Below the pieces are notes generated by a model. The model had not been told where the DNA came from. It saw only the letters and a program-made list of their open reading frames with translations, and made no database searches. Below are positions 14,102 through 22,466 of a stretch of 55,255 nt of DNA, piece by piece. The DNA comes from MFZZ01 sp964582715 (GTDB lineage Bacteria; Patescibacteriota; Microgenomatia; UBA1406; GWC2-37-13), in assembly GCA_964582715.1 (NCBI GenBank), contig CAZOSM010000005.1, positions 1-55,255 of the forward strand, given 5' to 3'. The stretch's first letter is position 1. Each line of letters begins with the position of its first letter. Both the position numbers and the translations under genes were made by a program.

Positions 14102-15700
14102 TTGTCTACAGAAAGTGAAGGAATCGTTACACAATCTGAGGAGTTGCCGGAAGGTGCCACGGCGGTGTCTCTTGAGGAGGTACAGGAACGCTCTGTATTC
14201 ACCACACGGCATGGCGGCGGTGAGCAGGAGATTGGCGTGCTCCCCATCGGCGCACCTTGGGGAGCATTCGATGCTGAGGAAGAGATAAGCCTGTCAGACG
14301 TGGCTATTGAGGAGCTAGACAAGATGTGCCAGAAGGACGGAACGGCACGCTCCCTGTACAACATTCTCACGCTCCCCATTCGAGCGGCCAAGTGGAGCCT
14401 TGTACCTGCTGAGGACGGTGAGGAGGAGCACGCTTTTATCAATGCCATGCTGACGGAGCCACCACACAAGGGCGGCATGAGCACTCCCATGAACTACGTC
14501 ATTGCGGTTGCGGCTAAGGCCGTGCGGCAGGGCTTCGTGGCTTGGGAGAAGGTGTACAAGATAGGCTCCATTCAGTACCCAGATGCAGAGGGCAACCTTC
14601 GCACCAAGGAGAATGCCATTCTGCTCAAGAAGCTGGCACCACGGCCAAGTCACCAAGTGACGTTCAAGACGGACGATCACGGCGGCTTTAACGGCTATGT
14701 GCAACGGGTGTATTACAAGGGCAGGTACATTGAGGCTGAGATTCCCAAAGAGAAGGGGCTTGTGTACACGGTGAACAAGCATGAGAACCCTCTCTATGGG
14801 GAGAGCATTTTCCTCCCTGCTTACTACCACTATGACAAGAAGCACAAGCTCTATTACGTGGCACACATGGCCTACATGATGAACGCCATTCCTGCACGCT
14901 TCGGCAAGTACCCTGCCACGGCTAAGAAAGCCTTGCAGGACGCTTTCAAGAGGGCACTGGCTAACTTCGGCATGAACTCCACCATGACGGTGCCGGAGTT
15001 TGCCGGAGGGGATGAGGTAGGCCAGTACAAGGTGGAGACATTCGAGAGCCGGAGGCCACTGGCTGACTTCACGCCAATGCTCAACCACCACAACGCTGAA
15101 ATGGCTAAGAGCGTGCTGGCGCAGTTCATTGAGCTTGGGCAGGGTGGTAACGGAGGAGCCTATGCTCTTGGTGCAGAGCAGAGTGAGTTCTTCCTCATGG
15201 CCTTGGAGTCACTCATGCAAGAGATTGCGTACACGTTCAACACATACCTAATTCCAGAGTTTGTGGACTTGAACTTTGGCACGGGGCGGTATCCAACCTT
15301 CCAGTTTGAGCCTTTAGTTGACTCCACCAAGGAGCTTCTCAAGTCTACGTTTGAAAAGCTGGTGGCGGCGGCTTCAAAGCAGGTAAGTGATGAGTTCATG
15401 CTGGAAATGGAGAAGCGTGTGGCTGAGGAATTTGGCTTTGAGGTTGATTATGAGGCCATTCAGAAGCGCATGGAAGAGGAAGCGGAACTGGCACGTGAGG
15501 TGTCCAAGGCTCAGTCTGAGGCGCAGATTCAACAGGCCAAGAACCCGCCAAAGCCGGGAGAGAGCGGCGCAGGAGGGCAAGGAGGGCCTTCACAGTTGTC
15601 TGAGGGAGGTGAGCATATAAGTGAGTACCTTGCAGAACTCCATGAGGAGCTACGGGCGTTTGAGGCGGTCATTACGGCTAGGCCGTCAACTACTGAGTGA
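14102..15700 (+). CDS. portal protein
   Basis: 532 residues. Forms the dodecameric ring at the capsid vertex for DNA entry and exit. Between terminase and minor head protein, with portal-like features: helical stem/wing region, ENPLYGESIFLPAYYHYDKK (about 225), LPIRAAKWSLVPAE near the N terminus, and a long charged C-terminal helix (KRMEEEAELAREVSKAQSE). TTG 14102 has GGAGGTG 8 nt upstream, inside the hairpin. The low-complexity tail (GESGAGGQGGPSQLSEGG) overlaps the next gene by 80 nt in another frame. Confidence 0.88.
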   Translation: MSTESEGIVTQSEELPEGATAVSLEEVQERSVFTTRHGGGEQEIGVLPIGAPWGAFDAEEEISLSDVAIEELDKMCQKDGTARSLYNILTLPIRAAKWSLVPAEDGEEEHAFINAMLTEPPHKGGMSTPMNYVIAVAAKAVRQGFVAWEKVYKIGSIQYPDAEGNLRTKENAILLKKLAPRPSHQVTFKTDDHGGFNGYVQRVYYKGRYIEAEIPKEKGLVYTVNKHENPLYGESIFLPAYYHYDKKHKLYYVAHMAYMMNAIPARFGKYPATAKKALQDAFKRALANFGMNSTMTVPEFAGGDEVGQYKVETFESRRPLADFTPMLNHHNAEMAKSVLAQFIELGQGGNGGAYALGAEQSEFFLMALESLMQEIAYTFNTYLIPEFVDLNFGTGRYPTFQFEPLVDSTKELLKSTFEKLVAAASKQVSDEFMLEMEKRVAEEFGFEVDYEAIQKRMEEEAELAREVSKAQSEAQIQQAKNPPKPGESGAGGQGGPSQLSEGGEHISEYLAELHEELRAFEAVITARPSTTE

Positions 15701-17576
15701 GGGGCTGGACTTCCCTGACCAGGGGGAGTTCCAAGAGCTTATTGAGTTGGCGGTGTCAAGCTCTCCAGTTGACCGCATGTACTCTCACTTGCAGATTGAC
15801 AAGAAGCGGCTTGCACGTGTGGAGGCTGTGACGGCACGGCGCATGGCAGAGCAATACCTGGCCATGATGCGAGAGCTACGGCGGGAACTCACAGCACTAC
15901 GGAGGCAGGTACTCGGTGATAAGCCAACCATTACCCAAATGGTGACTTTCGTACAGAGCACAGAGGTGCTGGCTACCATTGAGCGGCGGCTGGTAGAGCT
16001 TGAGCCGGGGCTTGAGCGGTTCATTACAGAGGGCATTCAGGAGGCCGGACTTAGGGGAGCGGAGAGCTTTAGAAAAGACATTGAGATTATGGCAAGCATG
16101 AACGCCATTGAGCCGGAGTTTTTGGAGCGGGTTCGTACCCTGACCACACCAAACTTGGCGGCGGCTGAGGTTACAATTCCCTTGGCTGTAGCTGACACCA
16201 AGCGGCTCACTCCCTTCTTCCTCAACAGGATTGCGGAGCGGCTCCGTGAGGGGGCCATTCGGGGGCAGAGCTTCCGTCAGATCATTAACAACCTGACGGA
16301 AGTGGACGGCATAGCCAAGACACGTGCAGAACTCATTGCACGCTGGAGTATGGTAAAGGGGTACAATGAGGAGCGGCTGGCACGGTTCAAGCAGGTGCGA
16401 ATCCCACGGGTGTCCAAGATGTGGTTAGCCACAATGGATTCTCGCACGTGTCCTCACTGTCTTGCATTACACGGCTCCCTCATGCCACTAGAGGGTGAGT
16501 TTGACGGCAACAGAACCTTTGCACGCAAGCCGATGGGCGTGTACTTGGGCCTGCAAACGCCACCAAGACACCCGCGTTGTCGCTGTAGTCACGTGCTCTG
16601 GCGGGAGGAGTGGCGTGACCGCTCCACCATTACACCTGAGAAGCTCTTTGCAGACGCTCAGGAGCACGCACGGAACCTGGACAAAGAACTCAAGGCCGCA
16701 GGGCGAAAAGAGCAGTATGTCAATGTGGGCAAGGTAACACCTCCGCAACCCGTACACAGGGCACAGAGGCCGCAATCAGGATCACGGGAGCGGCCAGTGC
16801 GAAGGGTGACAGAACCTCCCACACCTGGGCCGGGGGAGCGGGGCGTGCAGTTCGAGCCTGCTAAGGATATGCGGCAGGCTAAGAAATGGGCAACGGATAA
16901 CGGAGCTTATATCCTCCCAGACACTCCGGCGAAGGCGGCAGAGGGGTATGTTAAGGCGTTAGCAAGAACAGACGCTAATCTAGCACGGGATGAGGCACTG
17001 AGGGAGCGGGTAACGAAAAACTGGATGGGTAAATTCAGGGGCCGCATGAAGGGAAGCACAGACAGTGCTAGAATGCTGGATATGCAAAACGCCTTGAACT
17101 ATAATCATACTAACCCTGTTTACAGGGAAGTCATGGAAAAGCAAGGGGAAAACCATGTGGTATTCCTCAAAGCAGAGCCGGGGCGATCACTTGCGGGTGA
17201 GTTTGTAGGCAATTCACAGTTTGTGTATGATTCTGCTTTTGCGGCACCCTTTAAGGTGGGGGCACCATTACCAGGAGGCACGACTGTGGCTGAGTTCGGT
17301 GGGCAGGCGGCGGTGATTCGGCATGAATATGCTCACTATCTGTGGGAACGCCGATTGAGTAGCTCCTTCAAGCAGGAGTTTGTGGCCTCCCTCCCAAGTA
17401 GTGAGGAAGTCACGGCGGGACTGACACGGTATGCCGGAGTCAATAGGGCGCAGAAGCCAGATGAAGTATTCACTGAGCTATTTGCCACAGTCACTAACCC
17501 TGACTATGACAAAGCGGTATTCCCACAGTGGGTGCAGGACTTGGGTGATAAGATTATAACGGAGGTGCTGAAGTAG
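15621..17576 (+). CDS. minor head protein with C-terminal metallopeptidase-like domain
   Basis: 651 residues. Residues 1-330 are a Mu F/SPP1 gp7-like head morphogenesis protein: long helices, then TCPHC (about 275) and HPRCRCSH (about 318), the usual zinc-binding signature. Residues about 395-651 form an added domain with VIRHEYAHYLWE (HExxH, H568-H572) and PDEVFTELFA (E619), the zinc ligands expected of a zincin metallopeptidase. Such a domain could be injected with DNA or process the host wall or head proteins. GTG 15621 has GGGAGGT 10 nt upstream and overlaps the portal gene. Confidence 0.88.
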   Translation: MSTLQNSMRSYGRLRRSLRLGRQLLSEGLDFPDQGEFQELIELAVSSSPVDRMYSHLQIDKKRLARVEAVTARRMAEQYLAMMRELRRELTALRRQVLGDKPTITQMVTFVQSTEVLATIERRLVELEPGLERFITEGIQEAGLRGAESFRKDIEIMASMNAIEPEFLERVRTLTTPNLAAAEVTIPLAVADTKRLTPFFLNRIAERLREGAIRGQSFRQIINNLTEVDGIAKTRAELIARWSMVKGYNEERLARFKQVRIPRVSKMWLATMDSRTCPHCLALHGSLMPLEGEFDGNRTFARKPMGVYLGLQTPPRHPRCRCSHVLWREEWRDRSTITPEKLFADAQEHARNLDKELKAAGRKEQYVNVGKVTPPQPVHRAQRPQSGSRERPVRRVTEPPTPGPGERGVQFEPAKDMRQAKKWATDNGAYILPDTPAKAAEGYVKALARTDANLARDEALRERVTKNWMGKFRGRMKGSTDSARMLDMQNALNYNHTNPVYREVMEKQGENHVVFLKAEPGRSLAGEFVGNSQFVYDSAFAAPFKVGAPLPGGTTVAEFGGQAAVIRHEYAHYLWERRLSSSFKQEFVASLPSSEEVTAGLTRYAGVNRAQKPDEVFTELFATVTNPDYDKAVFPQWVQDLGDKIITEVLK

Positions 17577-17746
17577 TGCAATTCATTGTACCTTGCTACA
17601 GGTGTGGGCACTACAGTGGGAAGGCTAAGTGTAAAGCCTTTCCGCAGGGAATACCTGACTTGATCCTGAGCGGGGAGGATCAACATACGGAGCCATTCCC
17701 TGGTGACGGAGGCATTCAGTTTGAGCCGAAGGAAGAAGAAAACTAA
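17576..17746 (+). CDS. small zinc-binding protein
   Basis: 56 residues. PCYRCGHY and KCKAF give Cys residues at 7, 10 and 18, compatible with a small metal site; the rest is acidic (PKEEEN end). GTG 17576 overlaps the previous stop, GGAGGTG 8 nt upstream. The same xxFEP motif (QFEP) appears in the preceding protein. Followed two bases after its stop by a GTTTAAAC site. Confidence 0.65.
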   Translation: MQFIVPCYRCGHYSGKAKCKAFPQGIPDLILSGEDQHTEPFPGDGGIQFEPKEEEN

Positions 17747-17776
17747 GGTTTAAACGAAAAAATTCTTCTCAAGGGG

Positions 17777-17806
17777 TTGCATGTTCCACAATAACTGTGG
17801 TACACT
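17777..17806 (+). promoter_or_regulatory. sigma-A-like promoter with upstream GTTTAAAC
   Basis: TTGCAT 17777-17782, 18 nt, TACACT 17801-17806; GTTTAAAC at 17748-17755, 21 nt upstream of the -35 box. It drives 17850. Confidence 0.7.
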
Positions 17807-17849
17807 ACAGTTGCAAGGGAACACAACACCTTTGAGGAGGCGGCTTCTA

Positions 17850-18389
17850 GTGACCATTACAGCGAAGTTCGACAGCAAGTGCACGGTGTGCCAGGGTACG
17901 GTGTTCGCAGGCGATCCTGTTGAGTGGGAGAAGGGCAAGGGCGTAACGCACATCGCTTGTGTGGGCCAGGAGCCGGAAGCTCCCAAAGCTGAGAAGCCAG
18001 AGGCTCCCAAGGCTCCGGTGGCTGACGCTCCGCTCTACAGCGCACGGGTAGAACTCAAGGGCTGGTTGGCACGGGAGAAGGGGTGCCCAAAGCTCATGGA
18101 GGGTGTAGTGCTCCGTGAGACAGCCAGGGCGGTTTACTTCCGTGGCTCCGGCTACTTCAACGGTGACACCTGCTGTGAGTGCGGCAGGCCACTTACCAAC
18201 CCACTCTCAGTGGCCTTGGGGATTGGGCCAAAGTGCGGCGGGACTTACGCAACACCTCCCAAGCTGGAGGACTTGACTCCAGAGCTTGTGGAGGCGTACA
18301 GGGCCAAGGTGGTGCAATCCTCCACCATAGAGACTTGGCTTCCAAAATCCAAGACAGACATTGAGGTGCTGACAGAGGCCGGGGCATAA
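17850..18389 (+). CDS. two-zinc-site protein, DUF6011-like
   Basis: 179 residues. N-terminal CTVC...HIAC forms one zinc site; CCECGRPLTNPLSVALGIGP then KCGG matches the DUF6011-type cysteine module found in phages and plasmids next to DNA-binding proteins. A Pro-Ala-Lys-Glu linker (EAPKAEKPEAPKAP) separates them. GTG 17850 has GAGGAGGCGG 6 nt upstream. It is a single-gene transcription unit (own promoter and terminator) embedded among head genes, typical of a moron-like insertion. Confidence 0.75.
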   Translation: MTITAKFDSKCTVCQGTVFAGDPVEWEKGKGVTHIACVGQEPEAPKAEKPEAPKAPVADAPLYSARVELKGWLAREKGCPKLMEGVVLRETARAVYFRGSGYFNGDTCCECGRPLTNPLSVALGIGPKCGGTYATPPKLEDLTPELVEAYRAKVVQSSTIETWLPKSKTDIEVLTEAGA

Positions 18390-18410
18390 CGCTCCGGCTT
18401 TTTTCTTTTC
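18378..18410 (+). terminator. rho-independent terminator
   Basis: GCCGGGGC-ATAAC-GCTCCGGC followed by TTTTTTCTTTTC; overlaps the stop codon of 17850. Confidence 0.85.
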
Positions 18411-18436
18411 GTACCACAATTTTTGGGCACTGTCTT

Positions 18437-18463
18437 GTGGTTTAAGCTATAAACTGCCACTGT
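18437..18463 (+). promoter_or_regulatory. degenerate bipartite promoter-like element
   Basis: GTGGT, exactly 14 nt, GCCACTGT: one mismatch in each box compared with the eight clear copies, same spacing, 49 nt before the protease-scaffold start. Confidence 0.35.
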
Positions 18464-18511
18464 ATTATGAGAGCGAGTAGTACAGCCACGTGCCAGCAGG
18501 GAGGTGAGACT

Positions 18512-19585
18512 GTGAAAGGAACAATCAATCATGTACACCTAGCAGACGGAACTGTGGTGGAACTGTCGGGCAATATGTTCCGCAAACAGTTGCTTCGCAT
18601 AGGTGAGTGGGTGCACCCAAATGACCCTTCAAAGAAGCTGACCATTACCAAGAGCCTCATTAAGCGGCTCATTGAGAACTTCAAGAAGGGTGTGCTGGAC
18701 AAGGTTCCAGTGCCGGACACCCATACACGGTCAACCCTTGCCAATACTGGCTACGTGGTGGGCCTGGAGGAAACAGAGGACGGACTGGACGGAATCCTAC
18801 AAATTGAGGATGAGGACGCATTGGGGAAGCTCCGAAAGAAGCTGATCCCAGGTGTGTCTGTGTCGTTCACTGAGAACTATGTGGACAAAGAGACAGGGGA
18901 AAACGTGGGGCCTGTTCTCTTCCATGCGGCATTGGTTGACAACCCATACCTCAAGGGTATGCGGGACTTTGAGCCAGTGGCATTGGGTGAAGAGGATGAG
19001 GACGCAGAGCACATTCCCTTTGTATCACCACCCAAGAAAGAAGGAGGGAAACAACGTATGGATAAGGAGCAACTCATTACGGCTCTGAAAGAGGAGCACG
19101 GTATTGACGTGGCGGCTTTGAGTGAGGCGGCTGGCAAGTTCGAGCAGGCGCAGAAGGACGCAAAGGCCGCTCAGGACACCCTCACGGACATTCAGAAGGT
19201 CGTGGGTGAGCGCATTGAGCTTTCCGACGATGTAAGCGTGTTGGAGGGGGTGAAGAAGTTGGCTGAGGCGACGAAGGAGAAGGAGACTGAGGCAACCAAG
19301 CTGGCTGACCGCATTGAGAAGCTGGAGAAGGAGGGCCTCAAGCGGGACGCTAAGGACGCAGTGGCCTCTCTGGTACGTGACGGCAAGGTGAAGCCTGCTG
19401 ACGCTGAGATATATGAGAGCCTGTACCTCAGTGACAAGAGCCTCTTTGAGAACGTGACCAAGACACTCACGGCAAAGGTTGTGGAGCTTGGTGAGCGTGG
19501 GTACAACGGTGGACAGGAGCCGGGAGAGGACGAGATTGACGAGCAGGCTGAGATTGACCGCATTTCCAAGGAGCTTGGCCTGTAA
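18512..19585 (+). CDS. prohead protease-scaffold fusion
   Basis: 357 residues. Residues 1-165 resemble phage prohead proteases of the Mu I/herpes assemblin type: a His in PDTHTRSTLANTGYVVGLE and a Ser in PGVSVSFTENYV, ending FHAALVDNPYLKGM. Residues about 183-357 are a long helical scaffold (KFEQAQKDAKAAQDTL, LADRIEKLEKEG). The protease would remove the scaffold during head maturation. GTG 18512 lies 5 nt after GGGAGGTG; the frame upstream has no ribosome site. Confidence 0.85.
   Translation: MKGTINHVHLADGTVVELSGNMFRKQLLRIGEWVHPNDPSKKLTITKSLIKRLIENFKKGVLDKVPVPDTHTRSTLANTGYVVGLEETEDGLDGILQIEDEDALGKLRKKLIPGVSVSFTENYVDKETGENVGPVLFHAALVDNPYLKGMRDFEPVALGEEDEDAEHIPFVSPPKKEGGKQRMDKEQLITALKEEHGIDVAALSEAAGKFEQAQKDAKAAQDTLTDIQKVVGERIELSDDVSVLEGVKKLAEATKEKETEATKLADRIEKLEKEGLKRDAKDAVASLVRDGKVKPADAEIYESLYLSDKSLFENVTKTLTAKVVELGERGYNGGQEPGEDEIDEQAEIDRISKELGL
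19058..19585 (+). CDS. nested scaffolding protein (internal start)
   Basis: Same frame as the protease-scaffold gene. ATG 19058 is preceded by AAGGAGGG about 10 nt upstream and begins exactly where the helical scaffold begins (MDKEQLITALKEEHGID). As in lambda C/Nu3, a free 175-residue scaffold could be made in excess over the protease fusion. Inferred from position and ribosome site only. Confidence 0.55.
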   Translation: MDKEQLITALKEEHGIDVAALSEAAGKFEQAQKDAKAAQDTLTDIQKVVGERIELSDDVSVLEGVKKLAEATKEKETEATKLADRIEKLEKEGLKRDAKDAVASLVRDGKVKPADAEIYESLYLSDKSLFENVTKTLTAKVVELGERGYNGGQEPGEDEIDEQAEIDRISKELGL

Positions 19586-19668
19586 GTAAGCCACCACTTT
19601 ACGGGGCACGGGCTGGACTCTCGACAGTTTAACGGTTTAAACCTGAAAAAGAAAGGAGTGAGACAGAC

Positions 19669-20082
19669 ATGGCAGAGGTTCGCAATGGAATCCCAATGCC
19701 GGGAGTGACGGAGACTGACCCAGTAGGCGAAGGCAACCTTCTGTACTCCACGGCCAATTTGGTGAAGGTGGGCTTCACCTTTGCACAGGACGCTGACGCA
19801 GGGCCGGAAAGTGACGGTATTGTTCCGGCTGGCACGGTTGTGGGTGTCATTACAGCTTCCAACAAGTTCGCGGAGTATGATGACAATCTGGCTACTGGTG
19901 TGGAGGTTGCGGTGGGTATCCTCTTGGATGAGATTGATATTTCTGAGGGTGACGCTCTGGCGAATGTGGCTCTTGGTGGCGAGTTCATTGAGAGTGAGCT
20001 TACTGGACTGGACGCTAACGCCAAGACTGACTTGGGCGGCGTGAGCGTGGACGTGGGTAAAACCACGGTATTCCGCTTCTAA
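19669..20082 (+). CDS. head decoration protein
   Basis: 137 residues, beta-rich (VPAGTVVGVITASNKF, VEVAVGILLDEIDI), like lambda gpD family proteins that bind and stabilise the expanded capsid. Lies between scaffold and major capsid as expected. ATG 19669 follows GAAAGGAGTGAGACAGAC, nearly the same leader as the major capsid gene. A GTTTAAAC site (19635-19642) lies just upstream. Confidence 0.8.
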   Translation: MAEVRNGIPMPGVTETDPVGEGNLLYSTANLVKVGFTFAQDADAGPESDGIVPAGTVVGVITASNKFAEYDDNLATGVEVAVGILLDEIDISEGDALANVALGGEFIESELTGLDANAKTDLGGVSVDVGKTTVFRF

Positions 20083-20103
20083 GGAGCGGATCAAGCACAA
20101 CGC

Positions 20104-20157
20104 TTGACACATTAGCCTATCGAGGTTAATACCTGACAATTAGCCTCTCAAGGCTAA
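20104..20157 (+). promoter_or_regulatory. promoter with two operator-like palindromes before the capsid gene
   Basis: TTGACA 20104-20109, 17 nt, TAATAC 20127-20132. Two 18-bp imperfect palindromes of form TTAGCC-N6-GG(T/C)TAA lie at 20112-20129 (over the promoter) and 20140-20157 (28 bp downstream), a typical repressor or activator site pair. Confidence 0.7.
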
Positions 20158-20176
20158 CACAGCAAACACAAACAGG

Positions 20177-20202
20177 GCACCCAAAAGGGTGCTTAATTTT
20201 TT
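20177..20202 (+). terminator. terminator or attenuator before capsid gene
   Basis: GCACCC-AAAA-GGGTGC followed by TTAATTTTTT, directly before the capsid ribosome site. It lies downstream of the 20104 promoter, so it must be at least partly read through. Confidence 0.8.
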
Positions 20203-20221
20203 GGAAAGGAGTGAGACAGAT

Positions 20222-21214
20222 ATGGCGGGAGCACTGAGCATTTTGAACCCTACAGTGCTTAACGGGGTTCTCAACAAGTGGCAAGCTCCTGAGTCTTTCA
20301 TGGGCCAGAGCATTTTCCCACGGGAGCCTCATCCATTCCCTACAGCGTCGTATGACGTGATTAAGGGGAGCCGACAGGTTGCCACGTATAACGTACCGAA
20401 CAGTGAAGCCAACATTGTGAAGCCTCTCAAGGTTGGAAAGGTGAGCTTTGACTTCCTGTACACCAGGGAGAAGAAGGTTCTTGAGCCTACCACCCTGCAC
20501 TGGCTCCGCACACCTGGGACGCTGGCACAGAAGAACGCAGAGCGTGCGGTAACACGTGAAATGCGTGACCTGGACGGACGGAATGAGCGGCTTGTTGAGT
20601 ACAGCATTTGGCAGGCGGTTTCCGGTACATTGACCGTGGACACGGAGCGGCTCCAAGTCACCATTGACATGAAGCTCTCCGGTACACACAAGCCAACGGC
20701 TTCGGCTTCCTGGGGAACGTCCAACACTGACATTATCAGTGATGTGCAGACCTGGAAGCGTGTCATTCGTGAGGACTCCCTGGCACGGGCTACACGGGTG
20801 TACCTCAACAGCAAGACAATGGAAATGCTGGTGAAGAATGACGGAATCAAGGAGCTTATGAGTGAGGGCATGAAGGCACGGTTCCTCACAGACGGCGTGA
20901 TTCCGAACCTTCTCGGCATGGACTGGATTGTGAACGATGAGGTGTATCATTCGGACGAGAGCGAAACCATTGCGTACTACGTGCCGGATGACAAGATTCT
21001 CATGGTGGCACCACAGAACGCTGACGGTTCCTCACCCTTCAACCTCTTGGATGGGCCTTCTGCCGATGATGACGCTCCGGCTGGCACCATTGGTAAGTTC
21101 GCCAAGACTTGGAAGGAGCCTGACCCTTCGGCACGGCAGATTCTTGTTGAGCGTACTTGGTTCCCTGCTATCAAGTACCCTGACAACCTTCTGTACGCTG
21201 ACGTTACTCCTTAA
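20222..21214 (+). CDS. major capsid protein (lambda gpE-like)
   Basis: 330 residues, HK97-fold capsid subunit of the gpE type: starts MAGALSILNPTVLNGVLNK, with central helix AQKNAERAVTREMRDLDGRN and C-terminal beta region DKILMVAP and WFPAIKYPDN. Lies after decoration protein and before connector genes. ATG 20222 has GGAAAGGAG upstream. No N-terminal delta domain, consistent with a separate scaffold. Confidence 0.9.
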   Translation: MAGALSILNPTVLNGVLNKWQAPESFMGQSIFPREPHPFPTASYDVIKGSRQVATYNVPNSEANIVKPLKVGKVSFDFLYTREKKVLEPTTLHWLRTPGTLAQKNAERAVTREMRDLDGRNERLVEYSIWQAVSGTLTVDTERLQVTIDMKLSGTHKPTASASWGTSNTDIISDVQTWKRVIREDSLARATRVYLNSKTMEMLVKNDGIKELMSEGMKARFLTDGVIPNLLGMDWIVNDEVYHSDESETIAYYVPDDKILMVAPQNADGSSPFNLLDGPSADDDAPAGTIGKFAKTWKEPDPSARQILVERTWFPAIKYPDNLLYADVTP

Positions 21215-21230
21215 TAGGAGCTAACGCTTC

Positions 21231-21611
21231 TTGGCACGGATAATGGTTCTGTGTGACGGCTTAACCTTTGGGGGTAAGGTTTGGGAGGCCGGAGACATTT
21301 GCGTGGACGTGGATCACGTGCAGGGCTTCCCCAAGGAAGTCAGAGGTGTATCCACTCTTGACCCTGACTTTAGGGACAAGAACGGGCGCAGGTGGTTCCG
21401 TGTCCTTCCAGACCCAGAGCCGGACACAGAACAACCAGAGGAGCCGGAAGCAGGGGCAGACGGCTCCGAAGATGACGGCGCAGAAGGCTCTGAGGACTCG
21501 CAAGAGGATGAGGCAGAGCAGTTGGATTGCCAATACTGCGGTAAGCCTTATAAGTCAGAGCAGTGGCTCAAGAACCATGAGGAGCAGTGCACGCAGAACC
21601 CTGGAGAGTAA
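21231..21611 (+). CDS. hypothetical head protein with C2H2-like finger
   Basis: 126 residues. N-terminal beta-rich domain (LCDGLTFGGKVWEAGD), an acidic Pro/Glu/Asp linker (PDTEQPEEPEAG), then CQYCGKPYKSEQWLKNHEEQ and a final C: a single zinc-finger-like module. Position suggests a head fibre or connector accessory. TTG 21231 has AGGAG 11 nt upstream. Confidence 0.65.
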   Translation: MARIMVLCDGLTFGGKVWEAGDICVDVDHVQGFPKEVRGVSTLDPDFRDKNGRRWFRVLPDPEPDTEQPEEPEAGADGSEDDGAEGSEDSQEDEAEQLDCQYCGKPYKSEQWLKNHEEQCTQNPGE

Positions 21612-21629
21612 TGAGCGGGAGGTGAGGGC

Positions 21630-22094
21630 ATGGCCTACAACTATGACCTAGAAACGGACGTGGGCAAGGTGCGGCTCCTAATCAAAGACACTGACGTGAG
21701 CGGGAACGAGAACACAGCAGTGTTTAGTGATGAGGAGATTCAATTCTTCATTGGCGAGACAGCCAATGAGGATGACGAAGCGCAGAAGTATCTTGCGGCG
21801 GCTCTTGCTCTCAGGGTGAATGCGACGGATGCCGCACGGCTGGCGAAGAGAAAACGCATGGACGTTCTTTCTTCGGACACCACGGAGATTGCAGGCCAGT
21901 TGACCAAGGCCGCAGAGCAGTATGAGAGGCACCATGCCATGACTGCCACGGACAGTGGTGGCAGTGGAGTTCCTTGGGGCACCTCTCTACTGGACGCAAA
22001 CAAATTTGCGGCGGCTCTCTTGGAGCTTGAGCTTACGGGTGACGCTCCAGAGACAGACACGGACTTGTCAAAAGACTGGTTGCCGGAGGTGTAG
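21630..22094 (+). CDS. head-tail connector protein
   Basis: 154 residues, all-helical, starting with DVGKVRLLIKDTDV, typical of the gp6/gp15-like adaptor family (RLLIxDTD, then FSDEEIQFFIG). Binds the portal and extends the neck. ATG 21630 follows GGGAGGTGAGGGC. First of four overlapping or closely spaced neck genes. Confidence 0.8.
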   Translation: MAYNYDLETDVGKVRLLIKDTDVSGNENTAVFSDEEIQFFIGETANEDDEAQKYLAAALALRVNATDAARLAKRKRMDVLSSDTTEIAGQLTKAAEQYERHHAMTATDSGGSGVPWGTSLLDANKFAAALLELELTGDAPETDTDLSKDWLPEV

Positions 22095-22097
22095 CCT

Positions 22098-22460
22098 ATG
22101 GCGGCTTATGGTGGCACGGTTCATAAGGACTTACGTGAGGACTTTAAGCACAGGGTGACTGTTACGGCCACACCTGAGTCTGAGGATGACCAGTATGACA
22201 GGGAAGGAAACCCTGTGGAGGGAACACAGACCACGGGTGTACCTGCTCTCTGGGTGGAGAAGGTCAAGACGGTTGTGGCACCTGACGGTAACGGGAGCAT
22301 TGTGGCATACGTCACAGTGTACCTGCCACATGACATGCCAGTGGCAAACGGCTACAAGGTGCAGAATGAGGCCACAGGGGAGGAGCGCACGGCGGTGTCT
22401 GTGCGGCCACCCATTTACGACGATGATGAGAGCATACCATACACGGCTTGGCTGGAGTGA
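22098..22460 (+). CDS. head closure-like protein
   Basis: 120 residues, beta-rich (RVTVTATPESEDDQYDREGN, IVAYVTVYLPHDMPV), compatible with the gp16-like head-closure fold that plugs the neck. ATG 22098. Identification rests mainly on position between adaptor and tail completion genes. Confidence 0.65.
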   Translation: MAAYGGTVHKDLREDFKHRVTVTATPESEDDQYDREGNPVEGTQTTGVPALWVEKVKTVVAPDGNGSIVAYVTVYLPHDMPVANGYKVQNEATGEERTAVSVRPPIYDDDESIPYTAWLE

Positions 22461-22466
22461 TGAGCC

